DNA of 64,000 bases from Cognatishimia activa (GTDB taxonomy: Bacteria > Pseudomonadota > Alphaproteobacteria > Rhodobacterales > Rhodobacteraceae), in assembly GCF_017798205.1 (NCBI RefSeq), contig NZ_CP060010.1, forward strand, positions 3,162,001-3,226,000, read 5' to 3'. This document shows, in pieces, positions 53,318 to 63,522 of the stretch. A program made the position numbers and the translations under genes. Numbering within the stretch: position 1 is the first letter of the stretch; each line of letters opens with the position of its first letter. The notes beneath the pieces were generated by a model. That model was not told the origin of the DNA, searched no databases, and saw only the letters and a program-made list of their open reading frames with translations.

Positions 53318-54496
53318 ATGCAAGTCAAAACCATGATCCTTGGTGCCGGAGCCGCCGGAATGATGTGCGCAGCCCATGCGGGCGGTGACACTTTGGTGGT
53401 CGATCACGCCAAAGCGCCGGGCGAAAAAATTCGTATCTCGGGGGGCGGTCGCTGCAATTTCACCAATATGTACGCAGGGCCCGAAAATTTCCTGAGCGGC
53501 AATCCGCATTTCTGCAAAAGCGCGCTCAGCCGGTATACGCAATGGGATTTCATCGACCTCGTCGCGCGCCACGGGATCGCCTATCACGAGAAAACTCTGG
53601 GGCAGCTGTTTTGCGATGAATCCTCGAAAGACATCATCCAAATGTTGCTGTCTGAGCTGCGCAAAGCGGGCGCGGATCTGTGGCTGAAGACGTCAATTCT
53701 GTCGGTGACACGAAAAGACGGTGCCTTTGAGGTTTCACTCGATAAAGACGGCACAAAAACCACCGTCACGGCTCAAAACCTGGTTCTGGCAACCGGCGGC
53801 AAATCCATCCCCAAAATGGGCGCGACGGGTTTGGCTTACGACCTTGCCCGCCAATTTGGCCTGAACGTCACCGAGACCCGCGCGGGCCTTGTACCTTTCA
53901 CATTCTCTGACGGGCGTTTCAAAGCCCTCGCGGGCGTCGCTCTTCCCGTGCGGGCATCGCTCCCATCCACCTCGTTTGACGAAGCCTTGCTTTTCACCCA
54001 TCGCGGCCTTTCAGGCCCCTCGGTTCTGCAGATCAGCTCTTACTGGCGCGAAGGCCAGAAAGTCGCCTTTGACCTCTATCCCCTAGGCGGTCTTTACGAG
54101 GCGCTGCGTGCAAAACGCACCGAAGATGGTCGCAAAAACCTCTCAACCATTCTAGCGCAGTTTCTGCCCGCGAAGCTCGTTGATTTCCTCACCACTGACC
54201 TCGCACTCACCGGCAACATCGCCGACCAATCTGACGCCAAACTACGCGCTCTCACGGACGCCATCCACACCTGGCACCTCACCCCCAGCGGCACCGAAGG
54301 TTATCGCACCGCCGAAGTCACGCTGGGCGGCATCGACACTGACGCGCTGTCGTCAAAAACCATGCAAGCCAAATCCGTCCCCGGCCTCTACGCCATCGGC
54401 GAAGCGGTCGACGTCACGGGCTGGCTTGGTGGCTTCAACTTCCAATGGGCCTGGAGCTCGGGCTACGCCGCCGGCACCGCAATCGCGGCCAGCTAG
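53318..54496 (+). CDS. HI0933-family FAD-dependent oxidoreductase (YhiN-like)
   Basis: A 392-residue flavoprotein. The Rossmann start MILGAGAAGMMCAAHAGG, the family signature KIRISGGGRCNFTN (residues about 37-50), VLATGGKSIPKMG and the C-terminal GLYAIGEAVDVTGWLGGFNFQWAWSSG mark the HI0933/YhiN group, whose substrates are unsettled. The start is ATG 53318; an upstream TTG at 53282 is less likely. It is divergent from phoX across 192 bases and convergent with murD. Confidence 0.92.
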   Translation: MQVKTMILGAGAAGMMCAAHAGGDTLVVDHAKAPGEKIRISGGGRCNFTNMYAGPENFLSGNPHFCKSALSRYTQWDFIDLVARHGIAYHEKTLGQLFCDESSKDIIQMLLSELRKAGADLWLKTSILSVTRKDGAFEVSLDKDGTKTTVTAQNLVLATGGKSIPKMGATGLAYDLARQFGLNVTETRAGLVPFTFSDGRFKALAGVALPVRASLPSTSFDEALLFTHRGLSGPSVLQISSYWREGQKVAFDLYPLGGLYEALRAKRTEDGRKNLSTILAQFLPAKLVDFLTTDLALTGNIADQSDAKLRALTDAIHTWHLTPSGTEGYRTAEVTLGGIDTDALSSKTMQAKSVPGLYAIGEAVDVTGWLGGFNFQWAWSSGYAAGTAIAAS

Positions 54497-54509
54497 GCTT
54501 TTTCTCTTG

Positions 54510-54536
54510 CCAAAAATATCCCCGCCGGAGGCATCC
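54510..54536 (-). repeat. Rhodobacterales intergenic motif
   Basis: Read on the minus strand: GCCTCCGGCGGGGATATTT, then TTGGCAAGAG. I remember this motif as highly repeated between genes in Rhodobacterales. It lies after the murD stop, between convergent murD and the FAD gene, where it may act in 3'-end formation. Only one copy is seen here. Confidence 0.6.
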
Positions 54537-54551
54537 CACACGGGCCACACC

Positions 54552-55952
54552 CTATGACAGCTGGGCTTTCACAAGCTCTGCAAAGTGATCGCCACGTTTC
54601 TCGAAACTGTCGTATTGATCAAAGCTTGCCGCGGCAGGCGCCAGCAAAACCGTCTCGCCTTCTTGCGCCTCAGCCACTGCTTTCGACACAGCCGTCTCCA
54701 TATCCGTGCAAACCTCAGCCTCAAGCCCGCCAAGCTGCATAGCGAAATTCGCGGCCTCGCGGCCTATCACATAGGCCTTAACGACTTCACCAGTGGCCGC
54801 CTGCACCGCCTCAAGACCACCATCCTTCTGCAATCCGCCACAGATCCAACGGATCTTTTTGAACGCCCCAAGCGCCTTGGCCGCCGCATCCACATTGGTC
54901 GCCTTACTGTCATTCACATAGGTCACACCATCCGCCTCAGCGATAATCTGAGAGCGATGCGGCAGGCCTGCGAAACTATGAAACGCCTGCTCAATCACCC
55001 GCGGCGCAAGCCCAAGCGAACGACAGACTGCATAGGCCGCGCAGGCGTTCTGATGGTTGTGCACTCCCGGCAAGCCTTTTACAGACCGCAGATCAATCGA
55101 CCCGACCTGCTTGCCCTTGCGATACTCAGACAAAAAGCCCTTCTTGGCAAAGACCTGCCAGCCCGGCCCCGTCAGTTTCTGCTCAACCGACATTCGGATC
55201 ACGCGGTCATCGGACAGGCCTTCAGAGAGTTGATTGGCCAGATAGAGCCCCTCATCCTCGTCAATCCCAATCACAGCGCGATCCGGCCCGCCTTCGGCAA
55301 AGAGCCGACGCTTGGCCGCGAAATAGCCGCCCATGCCAGCATGGCGATCCAGATGGTCAGGCGAGAGGTTCGTGAAGACTGCAATATCCGGCGTCAAAGA
55401 CCGCGCGAGATCGGTTTGATAGCTCGACAGCTCCAGCACCACGACCTCGCCATCGATGGCCGGATCTATATCCAAAACACCACGCCCGATATTGCCTGCG
55501 AGCTGACAGGGGCGGTTGGCGGCCTCCAGAACGTGATGGATTAAGGCCGAGGTGGTGGACTTGCCGTTGGAGCCAGTGACTGCAACCACTTTGGGCAGCG
55601 TGTCGAAGTTATCCCAGTCCCGTGTCGCGAAGCTGCGAAAAAACAGGCCGATGTCATTGTCCACGGCAACGCCTGCCGCCAAAGCGGCCTTCACCACCGG
55701 ATTAGGCGTCGGATAAAGATGCGGAATACCGGGCGAGACAATCAGGCTGGTGATGCCCTCAAACGCGCCCTGCTTTGCGAGTTCCTTGATCGCAAAGCCT
55801 TCACCCTCCGCCGCCGCGCGCGCGGCTGGGTTGTCGTCCCAACAGATCGGGGTCGCTCCTCCCTCGCGCAGCGCGCGGGCCGTCGCAAGGCCAGATCGGC
55901 CAAGACCCAGAACGGCGATCTGATGGCCCTTATATCCGACAACAGGTATCAT
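54552..55952 (-). CDS. murD: UDP-N-acetylmuramoyl-L-alanine-D-glutamate ligase
   Basis: A 466-residue Mur ligase that adds D-Glu. It has [15 protein letters not shown] at the start, the P-loop [26 protein letters not shown], and the C-terminal GGLQKDGG and [20 protein letters not shown]. Starts 12 bases after the ACT-domain gene. It is the last gene of the upper dcw half; the expected next gene, ftsW, is 4.7 kb away. Confidence 0.97.
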   Translation of the reverse strand: MIPVVGYKGHQIAVLGLGRSGLATARALREGGATPICWDDNPAARAAAEGEGFAIKELAKQGAFEGITSLIVSPGIPHLYPTPNPVVKAALAAGVAVDNDIGLFFRSFATRDWDNFDTLPKVVAVTGSNGKSTTSALIHHVLEAANRPCQLAGNIGRGVLDIDPAIDGEVVVLELSSYQTDLARSLTPDIAVFTNLSPDHLDRHAGMGGYFAAKRRLFAEGGPDRAVIGIDEDEGLYLANQLSEGLSDDRVIRMSVEQKLTGPGWQVFAKKGFLSEYRKGKQVGSIDLRSVKGLPGVHNHQNACAAYAVCRSLGLAPRVIEQAFHSFAGLPHRSQIIAEADGVTYVNDSKATNVDAAAKALGAFKKIRWICGGLQKDGGLEAVQAATGEVVKAYVIGREAANFAMQLGGLEAEVCTDMETAVSKAVAEAQEGETVLLAPAAASFDQYDSFEKRGDHFAELVKAQLS

Positions 55953-55964
55953 CGGTGCGTCCCC

Positions 55965-56378
55965 TCACTCTGCGCCCGCGAGCGCCTGTAAAATTACCAA
56001 AGCGCGATCCGCGTCACCTGCGGGCACAAAAGCATGATCATGGTGATAGGCCGCAACCATGTTGCAGGCAATGCCCGCGTCGGCCAAGGCGCGCGCGACG
56101 GCCGCGGTCAGCCCCACGCCATCCAAGGCAGAATGCACCGTCAAAGTGATGCGCCGCATGGGTAGGTCGCGCGCCAAGCCCGCTTCTTGTGCAACCTGAT
56201 CGGTTAAGATCAACGAAAGGCCTTCGTCTTCGGCAAAACTCGCCAAAGCCTGAGATGCCAACGCCTCAGCGCCGTTTGGCAGCAAACAAAAATGATAGAG
56301 CGTGTCATCCAACACAGGCGCCATGCCGGAAATCATGGCGCTGGTGTCTTTGACGGGCGTGGACACGGGGCCCCTCAC
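55965..56378 (-). CDS. ACT-domain protein in dcw cluster
   Basis: A 137-residue protein with an ACT-like C-terminus ([31 protein letters not shown], shown here in parts: [17 protein letters not shown] and [19 protein letters not shown]) and an N-terminal ACT-like half with [11 protein letters not shown]. Such domains bind amino acids. The start is GTG at 56378, overlapping the mraY stop in GTGA; the in-frame ATG at 56336 is an alternative, but upstream [10 protein letters not shown] looks conserved. No function is known; the position between mraY and murD suggests a link to precursor supply or is coincidental. Confidence 0.83.
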   Translation of the reverse strand: MRGPVSTPVKDTSAMISGMAPVLDDTLYHFCLLPNGAEALASQALASFAEDEGLSLILTDQVAQEAGLARDLPMRRITLTVHSALDGVGLTAAVARALADAGIACNMVAAYHHDHAFVPAGDADRALVILQALAGAE

Positions 56379-57457
56379 CGAACCTTCAGCGTCGCCAGAC
56401 CGATCATCGCGAGGATCAGGGAGATGATCCAGAACCGGATCACGATCTGAGGTTCAGCCCAGCCCTTTTTCTCGTAGTGGTGATGGATCGGTGCCATAAG
56501 AAACACGCGCTTGCCCGTGGCCTTAAAGTAGACGACCTGAATAATAACCGAGAGCGCCTCGACCACAAAAAGCCCGCCGACAATCGCCAGCACCAGCTCG
56601 TGTTTGGTCGAAACCGCAATCGCGCCCAATGCGCCGCCCAAAGCCAAAGACCCAGTGTCACCCATAAAGACCGCTGCGGGAGGGGCGTTGTACCAGAGGA
56701 ACCCAAGGCCTCCGCCGATGAGGGCTGCGGTAAAAATCAAGATCTCACCGGTGCCCGGGACGTAGTGCACGTCCAGATATTCGGTAAAGTCGACGCGGCC
56801 AACCGCATAAGCGATAATGCCCAATGTGCCACCTGCGATCATAACAGGCATGATCGCCAGACCGTCCAGACCATCGGTCAGGTTCACCGAGTTCGCAGAG
56901 CCTACGATAACGATCACAGAAAACGGTACAAAGACGTAACCCAGGTTCAGCAGAACGTCTTTAAAGATCGGCAGAGCCAGTTGGTATTGCAGATTTTCCG
57001 GATGCAGCGTCGATGCCCAATAGCCAGCGATTGCCGCAATCAAGAGCCCCAACAACAGGCGGATCCGGCTAGAAACACCCTTAGTGTTCTGCTTGCTGAC
57101 CTTGGCGTAATCATCGGCAAAGCCAATCAGCCCATAGGCCAAAGTCACAAAAAGAACGAGCCAGACAAACCCATTATCAAGCCGCGCCCACAAGAGCGTC
57201 GAGGTCACCAGAGCCCCCACGATCAGCAAGCCGCCCATGGTCGGTGTACCTGCCTTGGAAAAGTGGCTTTCCGGACCATCATCGCGGATCGGCTGTCCTT
57301 TGCCTTGCCGCCTGCGCAGCACGTTGATCAACGGACGACCAAAAATAAACCCAAAGAGCAACGCGGTCAGAAAGGCTCCGCCAGCGCGGAAGGTGATATA
57401 GCGAAACAAGTTAAAAACATCGCCACCATCTGACAAAAGCGTCAACCAATAGAGCAT
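56375..57457 (-). CDS. mraY: Phospho-N-acetylmuramoyl-pentapeptide transferase
   Basis: A 360-residue, ten-helix membrane enzyme that makes lipid I from UDP-MurNAc-pentapeptide and undecaprenyl phosphate. Conserved acidic stretches: [41 protein letters not shown], and [15 protein letters not shown]. The ATG overlaps the murF stop by one base (TAATG). Confidence 0.97.
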   Translation of the reverse strand: MLYWLTLLSDGGDVFNLFRYITFRAGGAFLTALLFGFIFGRPLINVLRRRQGKGQPIRDDGPESHFSKAGTPTMGGLLIVGALVTSTLLWARLDNGFVWLVLFVTLAYGLIGFADDYAKVSKQNTKGVSSRIRLLLGLLIAAIAGYWASTLHPENLQYQLALPIFKDVLLNLGYVFVPFSVIVIVGSANSVNLTDGLDGLAIMPVMIAGGTLGIIAYAVGRVDFTEYLDVHYVPGTGEILIFTAALIGGGLGFLWYNAPPAAVFMGDTGSLALGGALGAIAVSTKHELVLAIVGGLFVVEALSVIIQVVYFKATGKRVFLMAPIHHHYEKKGWAEPQIVIRFWIISLILAMIGLATLKVR

Positions 57458-58896
57458 TACGCGGTCCCTTTGCTTAATTTCATGGCGGGATGGCCCAATT
57501 TACGAATAGCGTCAACCACGCGCGCAACACCCATACTGAGTGAGCCTTTTGCCGCCACAATATCCCCGGCATGCAGATCGCGGGCGACGCCCTTAGCCAT
57601 CTCCTCGCTGGTCTCGGTCCAACGGCCGCGCTTTTCAACGGGCAGCGCGTCGTAGAGCTCTTTCATCAGGGGGCCAATGCAATGAATTCGGTCGATTTTT
57701 TCCACCGAGGCCAGATCTGCGATCTCGCGGTGCAGATCTTTTTCGCGCGGACCCAGCTCTTTCATATCGCCAAGATAGGCAATCCTGCGGGCGCTTTGCC
57801 CTGCCGTTTCGCCCGACAATTCCGCAACAGACAAGACTTCTAGTGAGGCGCGCACAGAGGCCGGATTGGCGTTATATGCGTCATCAATCAACTCGATCAT
57901 GCGACGATTGTCCGCCGGGTCCAGCTGGATAATATCGCGCAACCCGCGACCTGCGCCGGGTTCCCAACGGCCGAGATCAGTGATCGCGATGGCAGGATCA
58001 AGCGCCAGCGCGTCCGCCACCGCGAGAACGGCGAGGCCGTTCATGGCATAGTGGCGACCGGGCACGGCAACTTTATAGAGCAAGGGCTGTCCATGGGCCG
58101 TGCCGGTGCCCACGGTGGCGCTGTCAGTGACGTTTACGTCTGTCAGGCGGAAAGTCGCATCACTCTCGCCGAAAGCCACAAGCGTCTTCGCATTTTGCGC
58201 GGCGATGTCTTGCAGGATGGGCGAGACCGTGAGGTCTGCGTTAAAAATCGCGGTGCCGTTTTCTTCGAGACCCGTGAAAATCGAAGCCTTCTCGAGCGCG
58301 ATCCCTTCGACATTCTCAAAAGCCTCAAGATGCGCGGGCGCAACGGTCGTCACCACCGCCACATGCGGACGTGCCATTGCAGCCAAAGGCGCGATTTCGC
58401 CGGGGTGGTTCATGCCGATCTCGATCACCGCGTATTCCGTGTCTTTCGGCATTCGCGCCAAAGTCAGTGGTACACCCCAATGGTTGTTGTAGCTCGCAAC
58501 CGAGGCATGCACCCGCCCCTGCCCGCCAAGCACCGTACGCAGCATCTCTTTGGTCGAGGTCTTGCCTACTGAGCCCGTCACCGCGACGACTTTGCCACCC
58601 ATGCGCGCGCGGGAGGCACGGCCCAGATCCTCTAGGGCCCCAAGCACATCCTCAGCGATCAATAGCGGCGCATCGGCTGGGAGGCCTTCGGGGATATGGC
58701 TGACCAGCGCCGCGCCGGCCCCTTTCTCCAAGGCTTGGGCGACGAAGTCATGGCCGTCTCGCGCAGCCTTGAGGGCCACGAAGAGGTCGCCCACCTGAAT
58801 CGTCCGCGTATCGATAGAAACGCCATTAACAGTCCAGTCGCCCTGCGCTTTGCCGCCGGTTGCTTTGGCGGCCTCAGATGCGGTCCACAATGTCAT
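57457..58896 (-). CDS. murF: UDP-MurNAc-tripeptide D-alanyl-D-alanine ligase
   Basis: A 479-residue Mur ligase that adds D-Ala-D-Ala. It has [20 protein letters not shown], the P-loop [27 protein letters not shown] and [15 protein letters not shown]. The stop overlaps mraY and the start overlaps the murE stop in ATGA, so it is coupled on both sides. Confidence 0.97.
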   Translation of the reverse strand: MTLWTASEAAKATGGKAQGDWTVNGVSIDTRTIQVGDLFVALKAARDGHDFVAQALEKGAGAALVSHIPEGLPADAPLLIAEDVLGALEDLGRASRARMGGKVVAVTGSVGKTSTKEMLRTVLGGQGRVHASVASYNNHWGVPLTLARMPKDTEYAVIEIGMNHPGEIAPLAAMARPHVAVVTTVAPAHLEAFENVEGIALEKASIFTGLEENGTAIFNADLTVSPILQDIAAQNAKTLVAFGESDATFRLTDVNVTDSATVGTGTAHGQPLLYKVAVPGRHYAMNGLAVLAVADALALDPAIAITDLGRWEPGAGRGLRDIIQLDPADNRRMIELIDDAYNANPASVRASLEVLSVAELSGETAGQSARRIAYLGDMKELGPREKDLHREIADLASVEKIDRIHCIGPLMKELYDALPVEKRGRWTETSEEMAKGVARDLHAGDIVAAKGSLSMGVARVVDAIRKLGHPAMKLSKGTA

Positions 58897-60374
58897 GCCA
58901 GATCTCCGTCCAAAGCCATCACGGCGACGCTCGCCTGCTCCACATCGTCAAAGGGCAAGACATCATCGCCAACGATCTGTCCGGTTTCATGCCCCTTGCC
59001 CGCGATCAACAAGGCATCGCCTGGCCCCAACGCATCCACCCCGCGCAGGATCGCTTCGGCGCGGTCGCCGACCTCAATCGCCTCGGGCGCGCCTTCAAGG
59101 ACGGCGGCTCGGATGGTCGCGGGATCTTCGCTGCGCGGGTTGTCGTCCGTCACGAACACCACATCCGCGTTCTCTTGCGCAGCTTTGCCCATCAAAGGCC
59201 GTTTAATCGGATCGCGATCCCCTCCGGCGCCAACGATCACCACGAGCTTGCCCATCACATGCGGGCGCATGGCCTTGAGCGCGGTTTCAACCGCATCCGG
59301 CGTATGGGAATAATCCACAAACACCGGCGCGCCGTTGCGACGGGTTGCGGCAAGTTGCATCCGACCTCGCACGGTTGTCAGAGTATGCAGAACCTCAAAC
59401 ACGCGCATCGGATCAGCCCCGCAGCCAATCGCAAGGCCCGAGGCCAAAAGGACGTTGTCAGCCTGAAAGCCTCCAATCAGGTTCAGACGTACTTGATAGG
59501 TCTCATCGCGAAACGAAAAGCGGATGTCTTGGCCCCCATTGTCCAAACGCTGGCTCAACAAACACAGGTCCGCGCCCTCGCGCCCCACAGTAATCACCGC
59601 CTGCCCACGACCCCGCGCAATCGCGGCCATATCAGGCCCGCGCATATCGTCTGTGTTGATGACCGCCACACCATCCTCTGGCAGCACGCGGTCAAAAAGC
59701 GCGGCTTTGGCGTCGAAATACTCATCGAATGTGGCGTGGTAATCCAGATGATCCTGCGTGAAATTCGTGAAGCCTGCAGCGGTCAGTTGAACCCCATCCA
59801 GACGCCTTTGAGCCAGCCCATGCGAACTGGCTTCCATCGCGGCATAGTCGATCCCCTCGGCATGGGCTGCCGCCAAGGTGCGATGCAATGTGATCGGCTC
59901 AGGCGTAGTGTGCATCAAAGGCGCTTCAAAGTCGCCCTCCACCCCAGTTGTGCCAAGGTTCACCGCAGGCAAACCCATCGCTTGCCAGATCATCCGCAAG
60001 AACGTCGAGACCGAAGTCTTGCCATTCGTGCCCGTCACCGCCGCCATCACCGGCGGCTGGTGCTCAAACCAGAGCGCGGCCGTATAGGCCAGAGCCTGCC
60101 TTGGGTCTTCGCAGATAATCAAAGCCGCGTCTGAGGCCGCAAGTTCCGCCTCCGCAATCCGCGCGCCTTCGGCGTCGGTCATCACAGCAACCGCGCCCAT
60201 GCGCAGAGCAAACTGGATGAACGTCGCGCCATGCACCTGTGTGCCGGGAAGCGCTGCGAACAAATAGCCGTCCTTCACGTCGCGGCTGTCCACGGCCAAT
60301 CCGGAAATTTCGGGATTTTTTCCCTGTAGGGCCGTCAGGCCAAGGTCGGAAACAGTTCTTGCCTGCTCTGCCAT
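58893..60374 (-). CDS. murE: UDP-MurNAc-L-Ala-D-Glu:meso-diaminopimelate ligase
   Basis: A 493-residue Mur ligase that adds the third residue of the stem peptide. The P-loop is TGTNGKTSVSTFLRMI, and TDDNPRSEDPATI contains DNPR, the motif that selects meso-diaminopimelate over lysine. This fits Gram-negative peptidoglycan. ATG 60374 follows the ftsI stop by 18 bases. Confidence 0.97.
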   Translation of the reverse strand: MAEQARTVSDLGLTALQGKNPEISGLAVDSRDVKDGYLFAALPGTQVHGATFIQFALRMGAVAVMTDAEGARIAEAELAASDAALIICEDPRQALAYTAALWFEHQPPVMAAVTGTNGKTSVSTFLRMIWQAMGLPAVNLGTTGVEGDFEAPLMHTTPEPITLHRTLAAAHAEGIDYAAMEASSHGLAQRRLDGVQLTAAGFTNFTQDHLDYHATFDEYFDAKAALFDRVLPEDGVAVINTDDMRGPDMAAIARGRGQAVITVGREGADLCLLSQRLDNGGQDIRFSFRDETYQVRLNLIGGFQADNVLLASGLAIGCGADPMRVFEVLHTLTTVRGRMQLAATRRNGAPVFVDYSHTPDAVETALKAMRPHVMGKLVVIVGAGGDRDPIKRPLMGKAAQENADVVFVTDDNPRSEDPATIRAAVLEGAPEAIEVGDRAEAILRGVDALGPGDALLIAGKGHETGQIVGDDVLPFDDVEQASVAVMALDGDLA

Positions 60375-60392
60375 TTATCTGCCCTTGCCAGC

Positions 60393-62177
60393 TTAGTTTG
60401 CTGCCAAGGTTATATCAGTCAATTCCACAGGTTCAACGTGCGGCAGCAAGCCCAGCAAAGGTGCGACGCGGCCGATGATTTCAGAGGCCACAGGCACGGC
60501 CGTCCAACCGGCCGTACGGCGCGGCTCTTCGCCCATGGTTTCAACGGGTTCATCCAGCGTCACCACCAGGACGTATTTCGGATCATGCGCGGGGAAGACC
60601 GAGGCAAAGGTATTGATCACCTTGTCCTCATAGTAACCACCGTTCGGCTTGGGTTTATCCGCCGTGCCGGTTTTGCCTGCCACATGATAGCCCGGCACCT
60701 CACCCATCGAGGCGGTGCCCTCTGTGACCACCTTGCGCAACATATCGACGCTTGCCTCTGCTACCGCTTGGCTCATAACACGCGGACCATATTTCGCGCC
60801 GTCTTGCCTCAGGATCGTCGGCTCGATCTTGTGTCCACCATTGGCAATCGCCGCATAGGCTGCGGCCAGATGCAAAGGCGTTGCCGACAGGCCATGACCG
60901 TAAGAGATTGTCACGGCAGACAAATCTGTCCACTTGGACGGCTTGAGCGGCTTGCCACCGGTCGCCTCGACAACCTCGATCTTCGTCGGGTCAAACATGC
61001 CCAGAGACTCCAGGAACTCTTGCTGACGTTCTGCGCCAACGTCTAGCGCGATGCGCCCCGTCCCACGGTTTGAGCTTTTGACGATGATGTCTGTGACCGA
61101 GATCTTACCGTAATTCTTGTTCTCAAATTCGCCAATTGTGTAGCCATGCACCTTCATCGGACCTTTGGTCTCGATCACGGTCTCTGGCGTCACAAGGCCC
61201 AACTCAAGCGCCTGAGCGGTTGTGAAGATCTTGAAGGTCGATCCAAGTTCATAAACGCCCTGCAACGCCCTGTTAAACAAAGGACTTTCCGACCCAGCCT
61301 CTGTCGGAATTGGGCGTGGACGATCGTTAGGATCAAAGTCGGGCATTGAGCTCAGCGCGATGACTTCGCCCGAATGCGCGTCCATTAGGACAGCCGCGGC
61401 ACCCTTGGCGTTCAAGAGCTTCATACCGCCAAAAAGCACCCGCTCCATGGCCGCTTGGATGGTGAGGTCCAAAGAGAGCGTCAGCGCTTTGCCGCCATTG
61501 GCCGGATCACGCAGGATGTCATCAAAGGTTTTCTCAACCCCAGCGACTCCGATCACTTCGGCAGCACTCACACCCTCACGCCCAAAACCTGCTCCGCCCA
61601 GAATATGCGCGGCCAGTTTACCGTTGGGGTAAAGACGCATCTCGCGCGGGCCAAACAACAGACCGGGATCACCGATATCGTGCACGGCTTGTTTCTGCTC
61701 GGGACTCAGCTTTTTGCGCACCCAAAGGAATTTGCGTTTGCCGGTGAAATCCTTAAGCAAGCGCTGCTCGTTCATATCCGGGAAAATGCGCACCAGCTCT
61801 TGGGCGACCCGCTCTTTGTCGATCATCTGCTGAGGCTGCGCATAAAGGCTGTGGGTCTCGATATTGGTCGCCAGAATACGCCCGTTACGATCTACGATAT
61901 CCGCGCGCTGCGCCATGATGCGTGCGCCGCCGGTGCTCGAGCGCGGCTCGACCACTTCGCTTTGCGAAAGCGTGCCCATGCGGATGCCGATGATGCTGAA
62001 GGCTGCAAGGAACATGACGCCAAGGACCAAAAGACGCCCCTCAGCCCGCTGACGCGCCGCACCGCGCATTTCTTCGTGACGCTGGCGGATGTTCTCTTTT
62101 TCAATCGCCTTGTGGTCCGCGCCGTTTTGGCGTGCTTGAAGGATCGTGGCCAAAGGACGTAAAGGTGTACGGGTCAT
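60393..62177 (-). CDS. ftsI: Division-specific transpeptidase FtsI (PBP3)
   Basis: A 594-residue class B penicillin-binding protein that crosslinks septal peptidoglycan. A membrane helix (VLGVMFLAAFSIIGIRMG) follows a 45-residue basic cytoplasmic tail. Active-site motifs are STFK in YELGSTFKIFT, SSN in KSSNRGTG, and KTG in VAGKTGTADK. The dimerisation and transpeptidase domains are complete. It overlaps ftsL by 4 bases. Confidence 0.96.
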   Translation of the reverse strand: MTRTPLRPLATILQARQNGADHKAIEKENIRQRHEEMRGAARQRAEGRLLVLGVMFLAAFSIIGIRMGTLSQSEVVEPRSSTGGARIMAQRADIVDRNGRILATNIETHSLYAQPQQMIDKERVAQELVRIFPDMNEQRLLKDFTGKRKFLWVRKKLSPEQKQAVHDIGDPGLLFGPREMRLYPNGKLAAHILGGAGFGREGVSAAEVIGVAGVEKTFDDILRDPANGGKALTLSLDLTIQAAMERVLFGGMKLLNAKGAAAVLMDAHSGEVIALSSMPDFDPNDRPRPIPTEAGSESPLFNRALQGVYELGSTFKIFTTAQALELGLVTPETVIETKGPMKVHGYTIGEFENKNYGKISVTDIIVKSSNRGTGRIALDVGAERQQEFLESLGMFDPTKIEVVEATGGKPLKPSKWTDLSAVTISYGHGLSATPLHLAAAYAAIANGGHKIEPTILRQDGAKYGPRVMSQAVAEASVDMLRKVVTEGTASMGEVPGYHVAGKTGTADKPKPNGGYYEDKVINTFASVFPAHDPKYVLVVTLDEPVETMGEEPRRTAGWTAVPVASEIIGRVAPLLGLLPHVEPVELTDITLAAN

Positions 62178-62518
62178 TGGCTTGCTTCCTGATTGGAGAC
62201 CTCGACAACGTCGTCGATAATATCAATATTCACAGGGGGATAGCTGACTTGCTCGACCATGCCGAATTGATCGGCTTGCAATGGCAAAAGCTGCAGGCGG
62301 TCAAAGTTCAGATCCGCAAGATCCAGCAGGCGATCCGGGCGGTTCAGATAGGCCCATTCCGCTTTAAGGATCGCCAGACGATCACGCGCCTCGCTGATCT
62401 CGTAGCGCAGTTCTTCGACATTCCCGAGCGCCTGTTGCGTGGCATAATTCTCGCGATAGGCCCAGAAGGCCAAGGCGATCACCGATAGGGCTGTCATCAC
62501 ATAAAGCAGGCTACGCAT
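62174..62518 (-). CDS. ftsL: Cell division protein FtsL
   Basis: A 114-residue bitopic protein with a membrane helix near the N-terminus (LLYVMTALSVIALAFWAY) and a coiled-coil periplasmic segment (NVEELRYEISEARDRLAILKAE shown as ELRYEISEARDRLAILK). Position between rsmH and ftsI, with overlaps on both sides, supports the call, since FtsL is weakly conserved by sequence. Confidence 0.9.
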   Translation of the reverse strand: MRSLLYVMTALSVIALAFWAYRENYATQQALGNVEELRYEISEARDRLAILKAEWAYLNRPDRLLDLADLNFDRLQLLPLQADQFGMVEQVSYPPVNIDIIDDVVEVSNQEASQ

Positions 62519-63519
62519 TACTTTCGTCCCCTCTTTTGGCCGCCCAACATGGGCATCCCGATCTTGGCCCCATCGACCAAGCCCGCAGGCGCATCGGTGC
62601 GGCGGGCCACGCGCAACTTTGCAGAGCGCGACCGTGGGTTGATGGCGAGTTCTTCGTCATCGGGCCCAACCGCTTTGCGGGTGAGCAGCTCAAAACCCGG
62701 CGCGTCCTGAGCCACCTCAGGAGCGTAACGATTGCCCCCGCCGGTGCGGCCCGCACGTTCGGCCATGAATTTCTTGACCATGCGGTCTTCAATGGAATGA
62801 AAGGTCACAACGGCCAGCAATCCGCCGGGCTTGAGGGCCCGTTCTGCGGCCATCAGACCATTTAGCAATTCGCCGTATTCATTGTTCACCGCAATGCGCA
62901 AACCCTGAAAGCTGCGGGTCGCCGGATGGCTTTGCCCGGGCTTGGGGCGCGGCAGGTTTTTCTCAATGATATCTGCGAGTTCCAACGTGGTCCTAAACGG
63001 CCGATCCGCGCGCGCCTTGACGATTGCACGGGCAATTCGGCGGCTAGCGCGTTCTTCGCCGTAGTGAAACAGAATATCCGCGATCTCTTCTTCAGAGGAT
63101 TCATTGACCAGATCAGCCGCCGAAGGCCCCGACTGGCTCATGCGCATATCTAGAGGGCCGTCTTTCATGAAGGAAAAGCCGCGCTCGGCAAGATCCAACT
63201 GCATCGAACTGACACCCAGATCCAAGACCACCCCGTCCAGATCCTGCGCATGGGCGTCCATGTTGGAAAACACGTCGGCGATGAACTCGATCCGACCGGC
63301 GAAATCGCCAATCCAATCCTCGGCCATTGCAAACGCCAATGGATCACGATCCACGCCATAAACCTTATCCGCCCCCGCCTCGAGCAACCCGCGCGTATAG
63401 CCGCCCGCCCCAAAGGTGCCATCCAGCCAACGGCCAGACACAGGCGCAACCGCCGCCAGCAAAGGTTTCAACAAAACTGGGATGTGAGGAGATGTCGTCT
63501 CGGTGGCAGCCTTAGACAT
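62518..63519 (-). CDS. rsmH: 16S rRNA (cytosine1402-N4)-methyltransferase
   Basis: A 333-residue SAM-dependent methyltransferase (formerly MraW) that modifies the ribosomal P site. It has [13 protein letters not shown], the SAM loop [37 protein letters not shown] and [20 protein letters not shown]. It overlaps ftsL by one base and follows mraZ closely. Confidence 0.97.
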   Translation of the reverse strand: MSKAATETTSPHIPVLLKPLLAAVAPVSGRWLDGTFGAGGYTRGLLEAGADKVYGVDRDPLAFAMAEDWIGDFAGRIEFIADVFSNMDAHAQDLDGVVLDLGVSSMQLDLAERGFSFMKDGPLDMRMSQSGPSAADLVNESSEEEIADILFHYGEERASRRIARAIVKARADRPFRTTLELADIIEKNLPRPKPGQSHPATRSFQGLRIAVNNEYGELLNGLMAAERALKPGGLLAVVTFHSIEDRMVKKFMAERAGRTGGGNRYAPEVAQDAPGFELLTRKAVGPDDEELAINPRSRSAKLRVARRTDAPAGLVDGAKIGMPMLGGQKRGRK

Positions 63520-63522
63520 CGA

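Noticed and set aside
58860-60134. Open frame of 424 codons antisense to murE
   Set aside because: Shadow of murE; no domain and no promoter context.
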